A stretch of DNA of 64,000 bases, taken from contig JALIGW010000002.1 in assembly GCA_023053685.1 (NCBI GenBank), positions 255,354,846 to 255,418,845 of the forward strand, read 5' to 3'. Below are positions 45,284 to 55,898 of this stretch, in pieces. Position 1 is the stretch's first letter; every line of letters starts with the position of its first letter. The DNA comes from Diadophis punctatus similis (lineage: Eukaryota > Chordata > Lepidosauria > Squamata > Dipsadidae). The notes beneath the pieces are model-generated. The model made no database searches. It had not been told where the DNA came from and was given only the letters and a program-made list of their open reading frames with translations. A program made the translations under genes and the position numbers.

Positions 45284-45700
45284 CAGCCATTCAATCTGCT
45301 CCTTCTCTTCCTCCACCTGGCTCAGGAGGAAGCCTTCGGCCAGGGCCACTGCCTGGGAAGTGGTCTCTACTCCACACTCCCGCAGCCAGCTCTCCATCTC
45401 AGGGGGCAAGAGAGCCAGGAGCTGTTCCAGGATCACCAAATCCAGCATCTGAGCCTTCGTGTGTCTCTCTGGCTGCAGCCACTGATGGCAAAGGTGGTGA
45501 AGGTGGCTGCAGATCTCTCGGGGACCTTCAGACTCTTGGTACTGAATGCTCCTGAAGAGCCTGCGCTGGACCTCCGAACTGATGGCTTTCTCCTTCAGGA
45601 TTTTCTGCCTGGTTCCTCCCCAGTTTTCCATACATCTCGTTTTCCCAGGTCCCTTGCCTGCTGGGTATCGTATCTCCATTTCTTTTCTCTTTTCCAACAA
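45284..45700 (-). CDS. Gene C SCAN-domain exon
   Basis: A minus-strand exon with donor GGCTG|GTGAGA, leaving phase 0. It encodes [76 protein letters not shown]. The first ATG in frame is at 45679 (MEIRYPAGK), aligned with MEGQHPED of gene A and MEGHYPVGK of gene D, and gives 132 codons. The upstream acceptor is not certain. The truncated CR1 and an ATTAT microsatellite end about 40 bp from its donor. Confidence 0.88.
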
Positions 45701-45988
45701 AGTCCCAAGCTTCTGTCTTCAGTCCTCTTGGCTTATCAGACACCGGTGAGCATAGCCGTAGAACAGAGCATCATATTCTGAACAAAAATAAAAGAAACAT
45801 TTGCAAAGTTAAATATCCAAATGGGTATGGGTAAAGTACGTTCGCACGGCTTCCCAAGGTTGGCTTGACTATTTTCTTTGTTCGGAGAACAGCTAAAAAT
45901 GAAACTCTTGTCTACAATGTATCGACTGCTCACCTGCCAGTCTTGGTTTCTGAAAGAGAGGCTTTTTCTTGAAGGTTAAGGCTTAGGG

Positions 45989-46350
45989 CAGTGGTTCCCA
46001 ACCTTTTTGTGATCGAGTACCACTTGGAGGTCCCGTACAGTCGCCGCGTACCACCTGGTTCCAGAGAAACTAAATTCGATCAGATATCACTTTATTTCCA
46101 TAATTGTACCGTTCCTTTTTTGGCCCCGCGCATCCAGCAACTGGATTCTTGGGCCGCTGGGACCAGGTGGGTGGCGTGTGGCAACAGTTGCAAATCGTTG
46201 CCAGATTATCTTGTGTTAGGCAGTAAACATTTTTGTGAAGTAAAAAATAACTAACTAAAAATCGTTCATGACCCCGAAAGTGTTCGCGTACCACCTGGAA
46301 GGCCCTCGCGTACCACTAGTGGTACACGTACCACAGGTTGGGAACCACTG
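45989..46350. mobile_element. hAT MITE (362 bp), copy 3 of the young family
   Basis: CAGTGGTTCCCAACCT ends. The exact duplication GCTTAGGG lies at 45981-45988 and 46351-46358. Confidence 0.96.
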
Positions 46351-46379
46351 GCTTAGGGGAAATTATTAGAAATCCTGTC

Positions 46380-47030
46380 AGAGCTGAAGAAGCTTCTTGG
46401 ATGAGAAGCGAAATGTCATCAAAAGCAAAAAAACAAGGAAGTCCAGTTGCCTCCTGAAAAAGCACCTTTGGGACAACCACGACCTGGATGACTGAAAATC
46501 TCTGTAGAGACTTTGAGCTATACAATTTGGGATGAACACCCTTGGAATGATGTGGGAATAGGAATGAATTTCCAGAGGAAAAAATTGCAGACTACAGGAA
46601 CCAGGACGACTGCTCAGGTCACCCTGAAAACACAGATAAACCTCCAAGTGCTTCAACGACCCTCTAAAAAAGGGGTATCAAACTCGCATCGTCACATCGT
46701 GACGATGCGATACGTCACGTGACGTATCACAACTCCCCCCCCTTCGCTAAACTGGGGTGGGAGTGGCCAGCACGTGACGAATCCAGCCCGCGGGCTGCGA
46801 GTTTGACATCCTTGCTCTAAAAGGATGCAAATGTCCAGCTATCTGCAAGGAATATCAATCCTTCCATTCCCCACTATCCTGTCAGAGCTGAAGAAGCTTT
46901 CTTGGATGAGAAGCGAAACATCTTCAAAAGAAAAAACCAGAAAGTCCAGTTGCCTCCTGAAAAAGCACCTTTGGGACAACCATGACCTGGATGACAGAGA
47001 ATCTCTACAGGATTTTATTAGAAATACAAT
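46380..47030 (+). mobile_element. Two copies of the CTGAAGAAGCTT retroelement fragment
   Basis: 46380-46500 and 46880-47020 share TCAGAGCTGAAGAAGC, GGATGAGAAGCGAAA, AGTCCAGTTGCCTCCTG and AAAAAGCACCTTTGGG. A 145-bp hAT MITE lies between. Class not certain (possibly Penelope-like). Confidence 0.6.
46670..46814. mobile_element. hAT MITE (145 bp) with 8-bp TSD
   Basis: AAGGGGTATCAAACTCG and GCGAGTTTGACATCCTTG ends. The exact duplication CTCTAAAA lies at 46662-46669 and 46815-46822. Confidence 0.88.
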
Positions 47031-47346
47031 TGAAAAGCAAATTTAAAATACAAGAAAACCCACGTTAGTTAGCCAATGCAACAGTACTACAAAAAGCATG
47101 TTTCAAGTATTACAAAGCCCATCCTGTGTGGCCCTTAGAACTCCGATTTTTCTTTCGGGGGTTTTCCTTTGAAGCTGAAAGAAATGAAAAATTTATCTTT
47201 GGGTTTTGACCATCAAACCTGTTTAGGAGGATAGAAGTACTGTTGGGTATAGTTCAGTCTAGATCTCAGAGTCACTGAGTTTTAGGCTTTTATCCATGTA
47301 GAAGAAAGTTGGAAGCTACTTTTTAAATACAAGTAGTCCTCAACTT

Positions 47347-47765
47347 AGAATAGAATAACAGAATTGGAAGGGATCTTGGAGGTCTTCTAGTCCAACCCCC
47401 TGCTTAGGCAGGAAACCCTACATCACTTCAGACAAATGGTTATCCAACATCTTAAAAACTTTTCAAGCGTTCACAACTTCTAGAGGCAAGTTGTTCCTTT
47501 GATCAATTGTTCTAACTGTCAGGAAATTTCTCCTTAGTTCAAAGTTGCTTCTCTCCTTGATTAGTTTCCACCCATTGCTTCTTGTCCTGCCCTCAGGTGC
47601 TTTGGAGAATAGCTTGACTCCTTCTTCTTTGTGGCAGCCCCTGAGATATTGGAACACTGCTATCATTTCACCCCTAGTACTTCTTTTCATTAAACTATAT
47701 ATACCCAGTTCCTGCAACTGTTCTTAATATGTTTTAGCCTGCAGTCCCCTAATAATCTTTGATAC
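47347..47765 (-). mobile_element. CR1 LINE 3' fragment
   Basis: AGAATTGGAAGGGATC 3' end and the antisense polymerase tail (RGCHKEEGVKLFSKAPEG). Confidence 0.9.
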
Positions 47766-47769
47766 AGAA

Positions 47770-48325
47770 TACAGCTCTGGGAAGTTAAAATGCAATGGAG
47801 GCAGTTTCACTCTACCTTTGTCCTCCGTACTTCCTCTGTCTCCCACACTCACAGCCAGCAGCTCCTCCCACCAGCCTCTGGGAAGTTAAAATGCAATGGA
47901 GGCAGTTTCACTCTACCTTTATCCTCTGTACTCCCTCTCAGTCTCTTACAACAGTTCATTTAATGACCATTCCAAGTTGCAACGCCACTGAAAAAGGTGA
48001 GTTACAACCACTTTTCATACTTACGGCCATTGTAGCCATTCCCATGGTCACATGATGAAAATTCATACGCTTGGCATCTGACTCACATTTATGACAGTCG
48101 CAGTGTCCCAGGGTCATGTGATCCATTTTGTGACCTTCTGAGAAGCAAAGTCAACGAGGAAGCCAGATTCACTTAACAACAGTTTGACTAATTTAACAAC
48201 TACTGTGATTCACTTAACGACTGTGGCCAGAAAGGTGGTAAAATGGGGGCAAAGCACACTTAACAAATGTTTCACTTAGCAACACAGGGCTTGATTGTGG
48301 TTGTAAGTCAAGGACTACCTGTAAT
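47770..48325. mobile_element. 101-bp tandem duplication and pogo/Tigger-like MITE
   Basis: CTGGGAAGTTAAAATGCAAT occurs at 47775 and 47876 with about 60 bp of nearly identical following sequence. From 47950 family phrases of the MITE follow (ATTTAATGACC, GGGTCATGTGATCC, TGGTTGTAAGTCAAGGACTA). Confidence 0.7.
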
Positions 48326-48370
48326 TTCTTTTTTCTTTTGGTTTCTGCTCCCCGATTTGGGGGTTTTTTT

Positions 48371-48654
48371 CAAGGGTGAAATGCTCCCGGTTCGCTCTTG
48401 CCTGTCGGTCGTCGCAGTGCCGATGGAGCCGGTGCCGGGCGCAGCGCGGGGCTTCCCCCGCCGGCCTGGATGCCGCCATTTGAGTTCTCTTGCCCTCTGC
48501 GCATGCGCAAAGCGTTCTGCATGCGCAGAGGGTAAAAGAACTCAAATGGCGGCGTCCAGGCGGGCGGGGGAAGCCCCGTGTCGCGACCGCCACCGGCTCC
48601 ATCGGCTCTGCAACGACCGACAGGCAAGAGCGAACCGGGAGCATTTCACCCCTG
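48371..48654. mobile_element. Foldback hAT-like element, copy 2 (284 bp)
   Basis: CAAGGGTGAAATGCTCCC left end and GGGAGCATTTCACCCCTG right end. The arms are nearly full-length and meet at CTGCGCATGCGCAAAGCG / CGTTCTGCATGCGCAG. The arm segments carry GCCGCCATTTG and CAAATGGCGGC. No clear duplication. Confidence 0.85.
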
Positions 48655-48810
48655 GCGCCACTTTTCCCCCCTAACTCTTTCTTTTTCATTCTTTTTCTTT
48701 TGTTCCTGTTTCTATTTTATGCTCTTTTCTTCCACCTCCAAAATGTTAACCTTTTAGACTGTCTACTGTTGACCTCACTCCATTCCTAAGAGTTCTGTAA
48801 GGGTGTGCAT

Positions 48811-48811
<1 letters not shown>

Positions 48812-48895
<84 letters not shown>

Positions 48896-48897
48896 CC
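48812..48897. repeat. GT and GTCT microsatellites
   Basis: About 28 GT repeats followed by eight GTCT repeats, 25 bp before the predicted gene C exon 1 donor. Confidence 0.97.
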
Positions 48898-48922
48898 TTC
48901 CCCGAGAAAAGCTCCCACTCAC

Positions 48923-49130
48923 CTGGCAGGATCCCTTCTGGATCGCCTTCCCCACAAGACTCCGGCACCTCTTTCCCTTCTGCGGAGCTCAAAGGGTTAC
49001 AACGAGAGAGGGCGGAGTCCTAGAGAGGCCAGAGAAACTCCCCCCCTCCAGAGGGGAGCAAGAGAAATTATCAGCACATGCTCAGTTGCCTTCTGAAGAG
49101 GCTTCCACGTATGGAGGGAGACCCCTAGCG
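48923..49130 (-). promoter_or_regulatory. Gene C promoter block and non-coding exon 1 (predicted)
   Basis: The minus strand shows CCGCTAGGGGTCTCCCTC (CTCF-like position), TTCAGAAGGCAACTGAGC, GGCCTCTCTAGGACTCCGCC, and an exon ending GCCAG|GTGAGTGGG at 48923. It aligns with genes D and A. The start of transcription is not resolved. Confidence 0.58.
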
Positions 49131-49284
49131 GATTCTTTGCTTCAGTGCTTCTCAGCCAGTTAGCTGGGCAATTGTCTGTTTGTTTTGTTTGTTGAACCCT
49201 AAACAGCACTGAACTGAATATGCAGCATCTTCCTGGCGTTGCACTCAAAATCCACCGAATATGGCAGGATGGGCAGCCTTCCAG

Positions 49285-49440
49285 CTTCAAAAGGGGATTG
49301 AGCATGCGCCTTCAATTTTGCTGGGGGCGGGGGTGCAGGGAGTAGGTTGGAATTTTTCCAAAGAGGGAGGAGCCAAAGAATGTGGTGTCACTGAGTGCCT
49401 TGCCTCTCTAGGATCCTGCCTTTCCTCTCTTTGACCCCTA
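49285..49440 (+). promoter_or_regulatory. Gene B promoter block (predicted), head-to-head with gene C
   Basis: The plus strand shows TTCAAAAGGGGATTGAGC ATGCGCC, GTGGTGTCACTGAG and TTGCCTCTCTAGGATCCTGC. The order matches genes A and D. The core CCTCTCTAGG stands about 380 bp from the gene C core in the opposite orientation. The exon 1 donor is not clear. Assignment to gene B rests on orientation and position. Confidence 0.5.
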
Positions 49441-49555
49441 CCTTTGAGACCCCCCAGAAAACAAAGGGGCTGCAGGAATGGGGATGCAGATGGGGCAGTG
49501 TAGGGGGGCGCGGAGGGGGGAGGCTTCTGTTGGGAAAAGGAGCCAAAGGGGAGGG

Positions 49556-49592
<37 letters not shown>

Positions 49593-50140
49593 GGTGGTCA
49601 TGCAGTGCTTCTGAGTCCTGGGAGGGGGGACTCCCTGGCCCATGTTCCTCTGCTGTTCCTTTGCATGCTTGCTGAGTTGCCAGGAGGATCACCAGGGGGA
49701 ACTCTTCATTCCCTCATCCCCATTTCTTGGGAAAACCTCTGAGTGACAGGGTGGGAGGGAGGGAGAGATGGGGGTGTGTCTTGCAAAATTTGAGCAAGGA
49801 AACAACCAAATTTGGCAGGAAAGGGAGAGCAAATAGGAGTGTGGCTGTATTGGGTACGATGTGGCGGGTGGTTCACAAAAGTTAAATAATCCTAAATATA
49901 CTTCTTCGGAACTCCAGTGCCGATTTAAAGTTGTTCTCGAAGCGCTCAGGACATGCTTAATGCAGATCTTGCCTTCCTCCTCTCTAACCTGCAGAAAAAT
50001 CTCAGGACTTTTTCTTGCGAATGTTAAAGAGAGGGAACCATTTTCTGCCACAGGTGGTCCCTGTAATTCCCTCACTTGGTTTCCTTCCCGGCCTCAGATT
50101 TATAAAGGAAGTTCAACAGGACCTCTACATTCAGCTAGAG

Positions 50141-50859
50141 CAGCGGTTCCCAACCTAGGGGTCAGAACCCCTTTGGGGGGTCGAACGACCATTTCCCAGG
50201 GGTTGCCCCAACATCCTCAGCTCCCCCTCCCCACTGCCACAAGCCTGGCCCCACTGCGACCCACCCTGCTGCTGCCATTTGGGTTCTTTTACCCTCTGCG
50301 CATGCGCAAAGTGTTCTGCATGCGCAGCAGGCAAAAGAACTCAAATGGCGGCATCCAGGCGGGTGGGGGAAGCGGGCATGGGAAGCCCCGCACCGCGACC
50401 GCCTCCATCGGCTCTGCGACAACCGACAGGCAAGAACGAACCAGGAGCATTTCACCCCTGCGAAAGGCGTGCACGACTTTGGCGGGGCTGGGACAGGCGG
50501 CTGCCCGGAGAGAGCCATACCCTTCGCCCCGAAAGCTACAGGTAGACGGGAGAGACTCTGCGAAGAGGGTGGCTCTCTCCAGGCAGCCGCCTGTCCCAGC
50601 CCTGCCGAAGTCGCGCATGCCTTTCGTGACGGGGCTCGAAAAGCTCCCAGAGGCAACATGCAAAGCGAGTGGAGACCTCGCCCGGATCTGGAGATTTCGC
50701 CCGGATGCCACCATTTGGGTTCTTTTACCCTCTGCATATGCGCAGAACACTTTGCGCATGTGCAGAGGGTAAAAGAACCCAAATGGCAGCAGGGTGGGTC
50801 ACGCTGGGGGCGTGGGGGCATGGCACGGGTCGTGGCATTAGGAAGGTTGGGAACCGCTG
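50141..50859. mobile_element. Composite hAT element (719 bp), perfect 8-bp TSD
   Basis: The ends CAGCGGTTCCCAACCT and AGGTTGGGAACCGCTG are inverted. The exact duplication AGCTAGAG lies at 50133-50140 and 50860-50867. Inside are a one-sided foldback element ending GAGCATTTCACCCCTG at 50460, a second inverted repeat (about 50461-50520 against 50570-50628), and outer arms with CCATTTGGGTTCTTTTACCC. Confidence 0.9.
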
Positions 50860-51032
50860 AGCTAGAGAAAAAGAAAGTCTGGCTGAGAATCAGGAACAGG
50901 CTCAAGAGGAAGAGGAGGGACTGGAACTGGCGGGGGACACCTGTGGAACTGTAGCTCCCTAAGACTGAAAAGATTCCCCCATCAGTTTTCTTTTCTAAAG
51001 AAACTTCTTGGATGAGAATTTTAGATTTATTA

Positions 51033-51330
51033 TTAGAGTTGGAAGGGACCTTGTAGGTCATCTAGTCCAACCCCCTGCTCAAGCAGGAGTTCCTACACCA
51101 TTTGAGACAGATGGCAGTCCAGTCTCCCCTTGAAGGTCGCAAGTGTTGGGGCTCTCACAACCTCCGCTGGCAAGCTGTTCCACTGGTTGATCGCTCTCAC
51201 CGCCAGAAAGTTTCTCCTCCCTTCCAGGTTGAATCTCTCCTTGGTCAGTTTCCATCCGTTATTCCTTTTCTGGCCTTCAGGTGCCATAGAGAATAGCCTG
51301 CCCCCCTCCTCTCTGTGGCATCCCCTCAAG
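51033..51330 (-). mobile_element. CR1 LINE 3' fragment
   Basis: AGAGTTGGAAGGGACCTTG 3' end and the antisense polymerase tail (RGCHREEGGRLFSMAPEG). Confidence 0.9.
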
Positions 51331-51448
51331 GAGGAGGGTCCCTTCTGGAACTGGCAGGGGACACCTGTGGAGCTGTAGCTCCCTAAGATTGAAAAGATTC
51401 CCCCACCAGTTTTCTCTGCTACGAACAATCTCCCCTAACAGGGTGAAG

Positions 51449-51595
51449 CAGGGGTGAAATGCTCCCAGTTCGCTCTTGCCTGTCGGTCATCGCAGAGCCA
51501 ATGGAGCCGGTGGTGGTCGCGGCGCGGGGCTTCCCCCGCCCGCCTGGACGCTGCCATTTGAGTTCTTTTTCCCTCTGTGCATGCGCAAAGCGTTC
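51449..51595. mobile_element. Half of a foldback element
   Basis: CAGGGGTGAAATGCTCCC left end. The arm runs to the palindrome centre (GCATGCGCAAAGCGTTC) and stops there, with the right arm missing. Confidence 0.8.
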
Positions 51596-51885
51596 ACTAT
51601 TTGAGAAACACTGTCTTTAAGGATGGAGGAGCTTTACCAAGAAGCTGCTTCCTCTTTTCACCCTACTCAGACTCCAAGCAACTCTCTCTCTATCTCCCAG
51701 GGAGCTGTACTGGGACTTCCCCTCCCCCCCTGTAGTGAGTGTCTTCAGGGAGTGACAGCCATGTGAAGTTGGCCACTGCTGCCAAAGGAAGGCATTGGAG
51801 CCTCTACCACTCAGGTCAGATTGGGGGGCTTCCTCCTGCCACCATCAATGGAAGATTGGATTGGGATTTTGCAGACCCTCCCACG

Positions 51886-52175
51886 CAGAGGTGGGTTCCT
51901 GCCGGTACACTCTTACCTGTTGGTCGCCGCAGAGCCGAAGAAGCCGGTGGCGTTCACGGCGCGGGGCTTCCCCTGCCCGCCTAGACACCGCCATTTGCGT
52001 TCTTTTGCCCTCTGCACATGCGCAAAGCGTTCTGCTTGCGCAGAGGGCAAAAGAACACAAATGGCGGCGTCCAGGGGAAAGCGGGCGGGGGAAGCCCCAC
52101 GCCGCGAACGCCACCAGCTTCTTCGGCTCTGCGGCGACCAACAGGTAAGAGCGTACCGGCAGGAACCCACCTCTG
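51886..52175. mobile_element. Foldback hAT-like element (290 bp), perfect 8-bp TSD
   Basis: CAGAGGTGGGTTCCTGCC and GGCAGGAACCCACCTCTG ends. The exact duplication CTCCCACG lies at 51878-51885 and 52176-52183. Full-length arms meet at GCACATGCGCAAAGCG / CGTTCTGCTTGCGCAG and carry CGCCATTTGCG / CAAATGGCGGCG. Confidence 0.93.
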
Positions 52176-52479
52176 CTCCCACGTCCCACTCAGGGAACCC
52201 AGCAAAAAAGCAGACAATGGAAGGGCTGAGAAAGGTTCACCCAGCTTCCTCTTCTCGTGCATGTCCTCCTCTACTAGCCGCTCTTAACTATCTTCCTCCT
52301 CCTCCTCTTCGCAGCCCATTTCTTGTACCAGTCAAAGATGGGAGTGTCATTTCCTCTTGCATTATTTTATTATTGCATTCTTTTATCTTGCATGGTTTCC
52401 TTCATTCTTGAATTTCCCTCCCCTCCCGCGTCGCCCCCCCCACCCCCACCCCAAACGTTCCCTCATCCGTTTTGCCACT

Positions 52480-52640
52480 CGGGAGTTCCCGGGGCGCTCA
52501 GCCGTGCGAGGCGCCGCCTTCCGCCGCCAGGGGGCGGTGCGCGCGGCGGGCGGGCGAGCGCGCGCCGCTCAGGGAAGCCCTCTGCGCCTGTGCGGGAGGA
52601 CCGCTGTTGACCGTTGCAGATCCGCTTGGGGGTGGTGCGC
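52480..52640 (+). promoter_or_regulatory. CpG-rich patch with CTCF-like motif
   Basis: A dense CG cluster (GGCGGTGCGCGCGGCGGGCG). The phrase CCGCCAGGGGGCGGTG at 52524-52539 matches the CTCF core well. It could be an alternative gene B promoter; no transcript evidence is possible here. Confidence 0.5.
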
Positions 52641-52911
52641 CCTTCTAGGAAGCGGCACTCTATCCCCCTCGGCCGTTGAAGAGCCTCTGCCTCCCCACTC
52701 CCAAAAAGGGCTGATAGGTATGGATGGCGGCGGATTCTTGGGGGGGGGGAGGAAGGCAGAAGGACCCCCGACTCCCCCTCCCTCTCTTTCCATTGGGGGG
52801 GGAGAGACCCTCCGCCTGGGGAAGCCACCGACTCCCTTGCTTCGGAGTCTGGGGGTTCCTGGGGGGGGGACATGGATACGTGGGGGGGAAGCATGGAAGT
52901 TTTTGGGAGGA

Positions 52912-53535
52912 GCGCTGGGAGGGCCCCCACTTTTTCCTCCCCCACCCTGGGAGGGCCCCCACTTTTTCCTCCCCCACCCTGGGAGGGGCCCCCTCTTTCT
53001 CCTCCCCCACCCTGGGAGGGCCCCCCACTTTTTCCTCCCCCACCCTGGGAGGGCCCCCCTCTTTCTCCTCCCCCACCCTGGGAGGGCCCCCCACTTTCTC
53101 CTCCCCCACCCTGGGAGGGGCCCCCACTTTCTCCTCCCCCACCCTGGGAGGGCCCCCCACTTTTTCTTCCCTCACCCTGGGAGGGCCCCCCTCTTTCTCC
53201 TCTCCCACCCTGGGAGGGGCCCCCTCTTTCTCCTCCCCCACCCTGGGAGGGGCCCCCCACTTTTTCCTCCCCCACCCTGGGAGGGCCCCCCCACTTTCTC
53301 CTCCCCCACCCTGGGAGGGCCCCCCACTTTCTCCTCCCCCACCCTGGGAGGGCCCCCCACTTTTTCCTCCCCCACCCTGGGAGGGCCCCCCACTTTTTCC
53401 TCCCCCACCCTGGGAGGGCCCCCCACTTTCTCCTCCCCCACCCTGGGAGGGCCCCCCACTTTCTCCTCTCCCACCCTGGGAGGGGCCCCCTCTTTCTCCT
53501 CCCCCACCCTGGGAGGCCCCCCCCCACTTTTTCCT
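52912..53535. repeat. 33-bp minisatellite, 19 copies
   Basis: Units of 32-34 bp of the form CCTGGGAGGG + CCCCCCACTT + TTTCCTCCCCCAC, with two recurring variants (CCCCTCTTTCTCC and CCCCCACTTTCTCC). Because most units are 33 bp, several frames on both strands stay open; they are not genes. Confidence 0.96.
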
Positions 53536-53702
53536 CACTTCCGACAGGAAGTTGTACCCTGAGCTGAGACCCTCCAGCCCCCCTCCTACCTAACCCCCTG
53601 AGCTCCCCACTTTTAGGCTTGGGGGTGGGGGAGGGGGAGGTAGGAGGGGGGCTGAGGAAGACTTTTGGGGACCAAAGAACGTGAGCGGCAGCTGCTTCTG
53701 GT

Positions 53703-54475
53703 GCAGGTAATCCTCAATGGACAACCATAATTGAGCCCGACATTGGTAAAAGTGAGACATTGGTTGAGTGAATTTTGCTCTCTTGGATAGCCTTGCTTGC
53801 TACCGTTGTTAAGCAAATCGCTGCCGTTGTTAAGGTAAGTTAAGACAGGGTTGTTAAGTGAATCTGGTTTTCCTCTTTGATTATAAATGGGAGTCACTTC
53901 GCTAAGCGTCGGACTTTGGATGGCGTGATCGATCCTGGGGATGCTGCGACGGCCGTATGTGTGAAAAACGGTCCTAAGTCCCTTTTGTCCGTGCCGTTGT
54001 AGCTTTGAACGGTCACTAAATGAATGGTTGTAAGTCGAGGACTATCTGTGGTTATTTTATTGCTGTTCGCCTCCAAACAGAATCTGGCCAGACTAAAGCA
54101 ACAATCTGCAGTAGTCCTTGACTTACAACTGTATTGTTTAATGACGGAAGTTATGACGGCACTGAAAAAAAGTGACTTAGGACCGTTTTTCACACTTACG
54201 ACCGTTGCAGCATCCCAGCGGTCAAGTAACTCAACATTCGTACGCTCGGCAACTGGTTCATACTTATGACGGTCGCAGTGTCCCGGGGTCAGGCGTTCCC
54301 CTTTGCCGACCTTCTGCCAAGCAAAGTCAACGGGGAAGCCTGAACCACTGCAGTGATTCACTTAACAACGGTGGCAAGCAGCATGGGGCCAGGCTCACTT
54401 AAGAGATGTCTCACTTGGCAACATAAATGTTGGGTTCAATTGCGGTCGTAAATAGAGGACCACCTGTACCTGCAA
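53703..54475. mobile_element. Two pogo/Tigger-like MITEs in opposite orientation
   Basis: The first (53703-54053) ends GTAAGTCGAGGACTATCTGT. The second (54112-54472) begins CAGTAGTCCTTGACTTAC and ends AGAGGACCACCTGTA. They share the interior phrases with the other family copies. Confidence 0.75.
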
Positions 54476-54481
54476 TAAACA

Positions 54482-55232
54482 CAGGCCGTCTTCGACTTGC
54501 AACCATTCATTTAGTAACTGAAAGTTACAGCGAACGACCAAAAATGTGATTTGTGACCATTTTGTCCCACTTAAGACTGTTCCAGCATACCCGTGGTCGC
54601 ATGATCAAAACTCAGACATTTGGCCACTGGCTATGGTGGGTTCCACTTACCTTCGCCACCGGTTCACATCGCGACGTTTTGTGCGCGCGTACTCGCTTTG
54701 CTCGCACGCACGCGCCCCCTCATGCAATTTGGCTTCCGTGCATGCTCAGAAGCAGGAATGAGCCCAAAACACAGCTGAGGAGCTGATCAGCTGTGCTTCG
54801 GGCGAAGAAATAAAGGTCAGAATTCACCCGCGGGCCGGCAGGAGGGCCCTTTTTCAAGCAGCGGAAGGGAAAAATTCGCACAAAATCCCCCAAAAAAGAT
54901 GGTGGCGCGCACGGACCAGCACCGACAGTGACGTCACAAGCGGGTTGCTACCGGTTCGGGCGATCCGGTCCGAACTGGGAGGAACCCACCTCTGCACTGG
55001 TTTGTATTCATGATTGTTGCAGTGACCCAGGGTCAAGTGACTCCAGGCAAAATCATAAGGAATCCAGGCTCACTTAACAACCGTGTTACTAACCAAATAG
55101 CCGAAGCGATTCACTGAAGAACTGTCGCAAGAAAGGTTGAAAAATGTAGCAAAACGAAACAACTGTCTTGCTTAGCCATGGAAATTTTGGGCTCAATTAT
55201 GGCCGTTAAGTCGAGGACTACCTGTCTAAATT
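54482..55232. mobile_element. pogo/Tigger-like MITE split by a hAT-like element
   Basis: The MITE halves 54482-54630 and 54995-55232 (end GTCGAGGACTACCTGT) flank a 364-bp hAT-like element (54631-54994) with ends CTATGGTGGGTTCC and GGAACCCACCTCTG. CACTGG is repeated on both sides (54625-54630 and 54995-55000). Confidence 0.75.
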
Positions 55233-55390
55233 GATCCTGTGAATTGCTAGGGAGGATCTGACCTTGCTCTCTGCCTACCTGTCAGAGCCCCTCCCTCCTG
55301 CAACTCCTTCCACCACAGAGAGGGGAGAAAGAGGGGCCCTCCCTCCTCGCCAAAATAGGCCTTAATCGGGACCCTTGATTCTTCCCACAG

Positions 55391-55842
55391 GGTCCAGTCC
55401 TCCAATGCCAATCCAAGTCTCTGTATCTTCAGCGGAGCCCAGGGAGAAGATGGAGTCAAGAGGCCCGACGGGAATCAGCCCTTGTCGTCATCAGACGGAG
55501 CTGAGAGAAGAGTTCGACCAAAGGACCAGGCAGAAGTTTCTAGAAGAAGACAGCCTCTCTTGGGAGGTTCGGCAGCAGAAGTTCAGAGGATTCCGCTACC
55601 GGGAGTCGGAGGGACCCCGAAGAGCTTGCAGCCGCCTCCATCACCTTTGCCGCCAGTGGTTGAAGCCAGACAGGAACACCAAGGCTCAGATGCTGGACCT
55701 GGTGCTCCTGGAGCAGTTCCTGGCCGTCCTTCCCCTGGAGATTGCCAGCTGGGTGAGGGAATGTGGAGTGGAAACCAGCTCCCAGGCAGTGGCCTTGGCC
55801 GAAGGCTTTCTGCTGAGCCAGACAGACAGCAAAGAAAGGGAG
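55391..55842 (+). CDS. Gene B SCAN-domain exon
   Basis: Acceptor TTCTTCCCACAG and donor GGGAG|GTGAGG, leaving phase 0. It encodes [79 protein letters not shown] candidates in frame are at 55405 (MPIQVSV) and 55450 (MESRGPTG); the second aligns with the MEG/MEI start of genes A and C. This is the most divergent SCAN of the four. Confidence 0.9.
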
Positions 55843-55898
55843 GTGAGGAACCTCATTCTTGACTTCTCCAAATACAGCCAGGATTTTTTGAACTTTAA

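Noticed and set aside
48371..48654. 8-bp duplication for foldback copy 2
   Set aside because: Flanks GTTTTTTT and GCGCCACT differ; none claimed.
52357..53593. Long open frames of 230-400 codons on both strands (Pro/Gly/Phe rich)
   Set aside because: They are produced by a 33-bp minisatellite whose unit length is a multiple of three; no domain, no splice or start context, and antisense frames are equally long.
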